Part shown: piece by piece, positions 5,521-6,185 of the stretch
Numbering within the stretch: the first letter of the stretch is position 1
Layout: each line of letters opens with the position of its first letter
Assembly: GCA_021799835.1 (NCBI GenBank)
Contig: JAJYZQ010000029.1
Location: forward strand, 1-6,185
Source: a bacterium
GTDB lineage: Bacteria > Patescibacteriota > Minisyncoccia > JAJYZQ01
Length of the DNA: 6,185 nucleotides
Reading direction: 5' to 3'
Position numbers and translations under genes: made by a program
The notes under the pieces: generated by a model
What the model saw: only the letters and a program-made list of their open reading frames with translations
Database searches by the model: none
What the model was told of the DNA's origin: nothing

Positions 5521-5942
5521 ATACGAATAAATATAATGATTATCGCAATAAATATAATTACAGCAAAAATAAGCGGTGATTCATTTAATAATTGATCCCA
5601 AAAACCTTTTGATATTTTAGGCCTTTTTCCTTGATAGGTTTCCCATAGATCTTCGCCAATATTTCTTGCTTTTTTAAGTCTAAATATATAAACAATAAGA
5701 GACAGGGGGATAATGAAAATCAACACAGATATTATAATTTTAATCAAAGAAGTTAACGGCAATAATTTTGAATTAAAGGTAGCAACCACGAGCAATGCCG
5801 CTGCTAGTGTACTTACTATTGGAAGTGTTCCGAATTCAGCATGAACAAGCATTGTTAACTGATCGTTTATGGAATTAAGAATGCGCAATTTGTCTTCAGG
5901 TTTTTGTTTATTAAACTTTTCTTTTAAATCCTTTTTATTCAT
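5502..5942 (-). CDS. Small three-helix membrane protein, function unknown
   Basis: The 146-residue product is not recognised. A charged, probably cytoplasmic N-terminal helix (residues 1-32, rich in Lys, Glu and Asp) leads into three hydrophobic segments at about 38-56, 64-87 and 122-142. The loop between the second and third helices is basic and moderately conserved-looking, with RLKKARNIGEDLWETYQGKRP (88-108). The tail WNWNI is only a few residues long. There is no cleavable signal peptide. The gene lies 138 bp upstream of the kinase-like gene on the same strand and shares its AT-rich base use, so the two may have arrived together. Small multi-helix membrane proteins are found as effectors of immunity or toxin modules, but nothing in this sequence shows such a role. 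The start is the first ATG of the frame, preceded by an A-rich stretch without a Shine-Dalgarno motif. Confidence 0.82.
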   Translation of the reverse strand: MNKKDLKEKFNKQKPEDKLRILNSINDQLTMLVHAEFGTLPIVSTLAAALLVVATFNSKLLPLTSLIKIIISVLIFIIPLSLIVYIFRLKKARNIGEDLWETYQGKRPKISKGFWDQLLNESPLIFAVIIFIAIIIIFIRIWNWNI

Positions 5943-5950
5943 TTTCTTTT

Positions 5951-5959
5951 ATTTTACCA
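5951..5959 (-). promoter_or_regulatory. Candidate extended -10 box of the membrane-protein gene
   Basis: Minus-strand TTGGTAAAAT gives a -10 box TAAAAT (5956-5951, five of six) with the TGN extension. Only 8 nt separate it from the ATG at 5942, so RNA would start at or within a base or so of the start codon. The same TTGGTA context precedes the efp candidate -10 box. Consensus matching only. Confidence 0.35.
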
Positions 5960-6001
5960 ATTCTTCTAAATATCTTGAAAATTTTGTCGTTTTTCTATTT
6001 T

Positions 6002-6106
6002 TTATTCAGAGATAAATTTAACAATATTTTCAATTGCTTTAATTTGATCGCTTGTTGCATCCCCGTGAATTGTAGTTTTAATATCGTCCATAATCAGCTT
6101 TTTCAT
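6002..6106 (-). CDS. Small ORF of 34 codons, unknown
   Basis: From the ATG at 6106-6104 to the TAA at 6004-6002 the minus strand encodes 34 residues beginning MKKLIMDDIKTTIHGD and ending in VKFISE. It has no membrane segment or recognisable motif, and the composition suggests one or two amphipathic helices. Its start lies 4 nt after the stop of the frame that enters from the right edge, and 59 bp separate its stop from the next gene, which would fit an operon. Against it, the length is small enough to arise by chance and no ribosome-binding site is clear. It might also be the tail of a frame-shifted longer gene. Confidence 0.4.
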   Translation of the reverse strand: MKKLIMDDIKTTIHGDATSDQIKAIENIVKFISE

Positions 6107-6110
6107 ATCA

Positions 6111-6185
6111 TTACCACTCGGTATTTTTAATCATATATTTATTTATAATCTGTCTTTTCCTCGCAACAACTTTGTTCATTCGTTT
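6111..6185 (-). CDS. C-terminal end of a frame entering from the right edge, unknown
   Basis: The minus-strand frame is open from the window edge for 24 codons to a TAA at 6113-6111. The residues are strongly basic (KRMNKVVARKRQIINKYM, ending KNTEW), which fits the tail of a nucleic-acid-binding protein but is too short to classify. An in-frame ATG at 6179-6177 means it could also be a 22-residue peptide. The 4-nt gap to the following small ORF is the main support for real coding. Confidence 0.35.
   Translation of the reverse strand, partial: KRMNKVVARKRQIINKYMIKNTEW

Noticed and set aside
4330..6185. Direct repeat of the tRNA-Leu 3' end as an att site
   Set aside because: I looked for a copy of the TTCGAGTCCCTC / CCCGGCACCA region and found none inside the window.
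1..6185. CRISPR array, insertion sequence or other dispersed repeats
   Set aside because: No regularly spaced repeats, transposase motifs or terminal inverted repeats are visible.

Overview
The window looks like chromosomal DNA from a bacterium of the candidate phyla radiation (Patescibacteria), probably Parcubacteria-like. The main reasons are an IF-2 of only about 505 residues with no long N-terminal extension, a DUF4446 membrane-anchored protein directly before infB, an EF-P with a GRGG loop tip, and the lack of clear Shine-Dalgarno motifs. This assignment rests on family style, since no 16S gene or lineage marker is present.

Positions 1-4327 are a GC-moderate, tightly packed block of translation genes (33 G/C in the 60 bases 3841-3900). 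On the minus strand the first 152 codons of efp (elongation factor P) run off the left edge. Facing away from it across a 77-bp divergent spacer, the plus strand carries mnmA (tRNA 2-thiouridylase), a DUF4446 membrane protein, infB (IF-2), rbfA (30S maturation factor), tRNA-Cys(GCA) and tRNA-Leu(UAA). The genes jointly cover wobble thiolation, initiation, 30S assembly, proline-stretch elongation and tRNA supply. A 9-bp hairpin at 4364-4384 probably closes this block.

Positions 4330-6185 are markedly AT-rich (10 G/C in 4501-4560, 17 in 5581-5640), and all supported genes there lie on the minus strand. From the right edge inward they are the end of an unrecognised frame, a 34-codon small ORF, a three-helix membrane protein, and a 303-residue protein with a faint kinase-like (HipA / PI3K-PI4K-like) layout. 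The abrupt change in composition and strand right after tRNA-Leu suggests an accessory block inserted next to the tRNA gene, though no flanking att repeat is visible.

The points most worth checking are tRNA-Cys, which has changes at both tertiary partners 18 and 55; IF-2, which lacks both conserved cysteines of its fMet-binding domain; EF-P, with arginine at the modification site and its own PPG motif; the kinase-like/membrane gene pair; and promoter-like boxes placed so close to start codons that some mRNAs may be leaderless.
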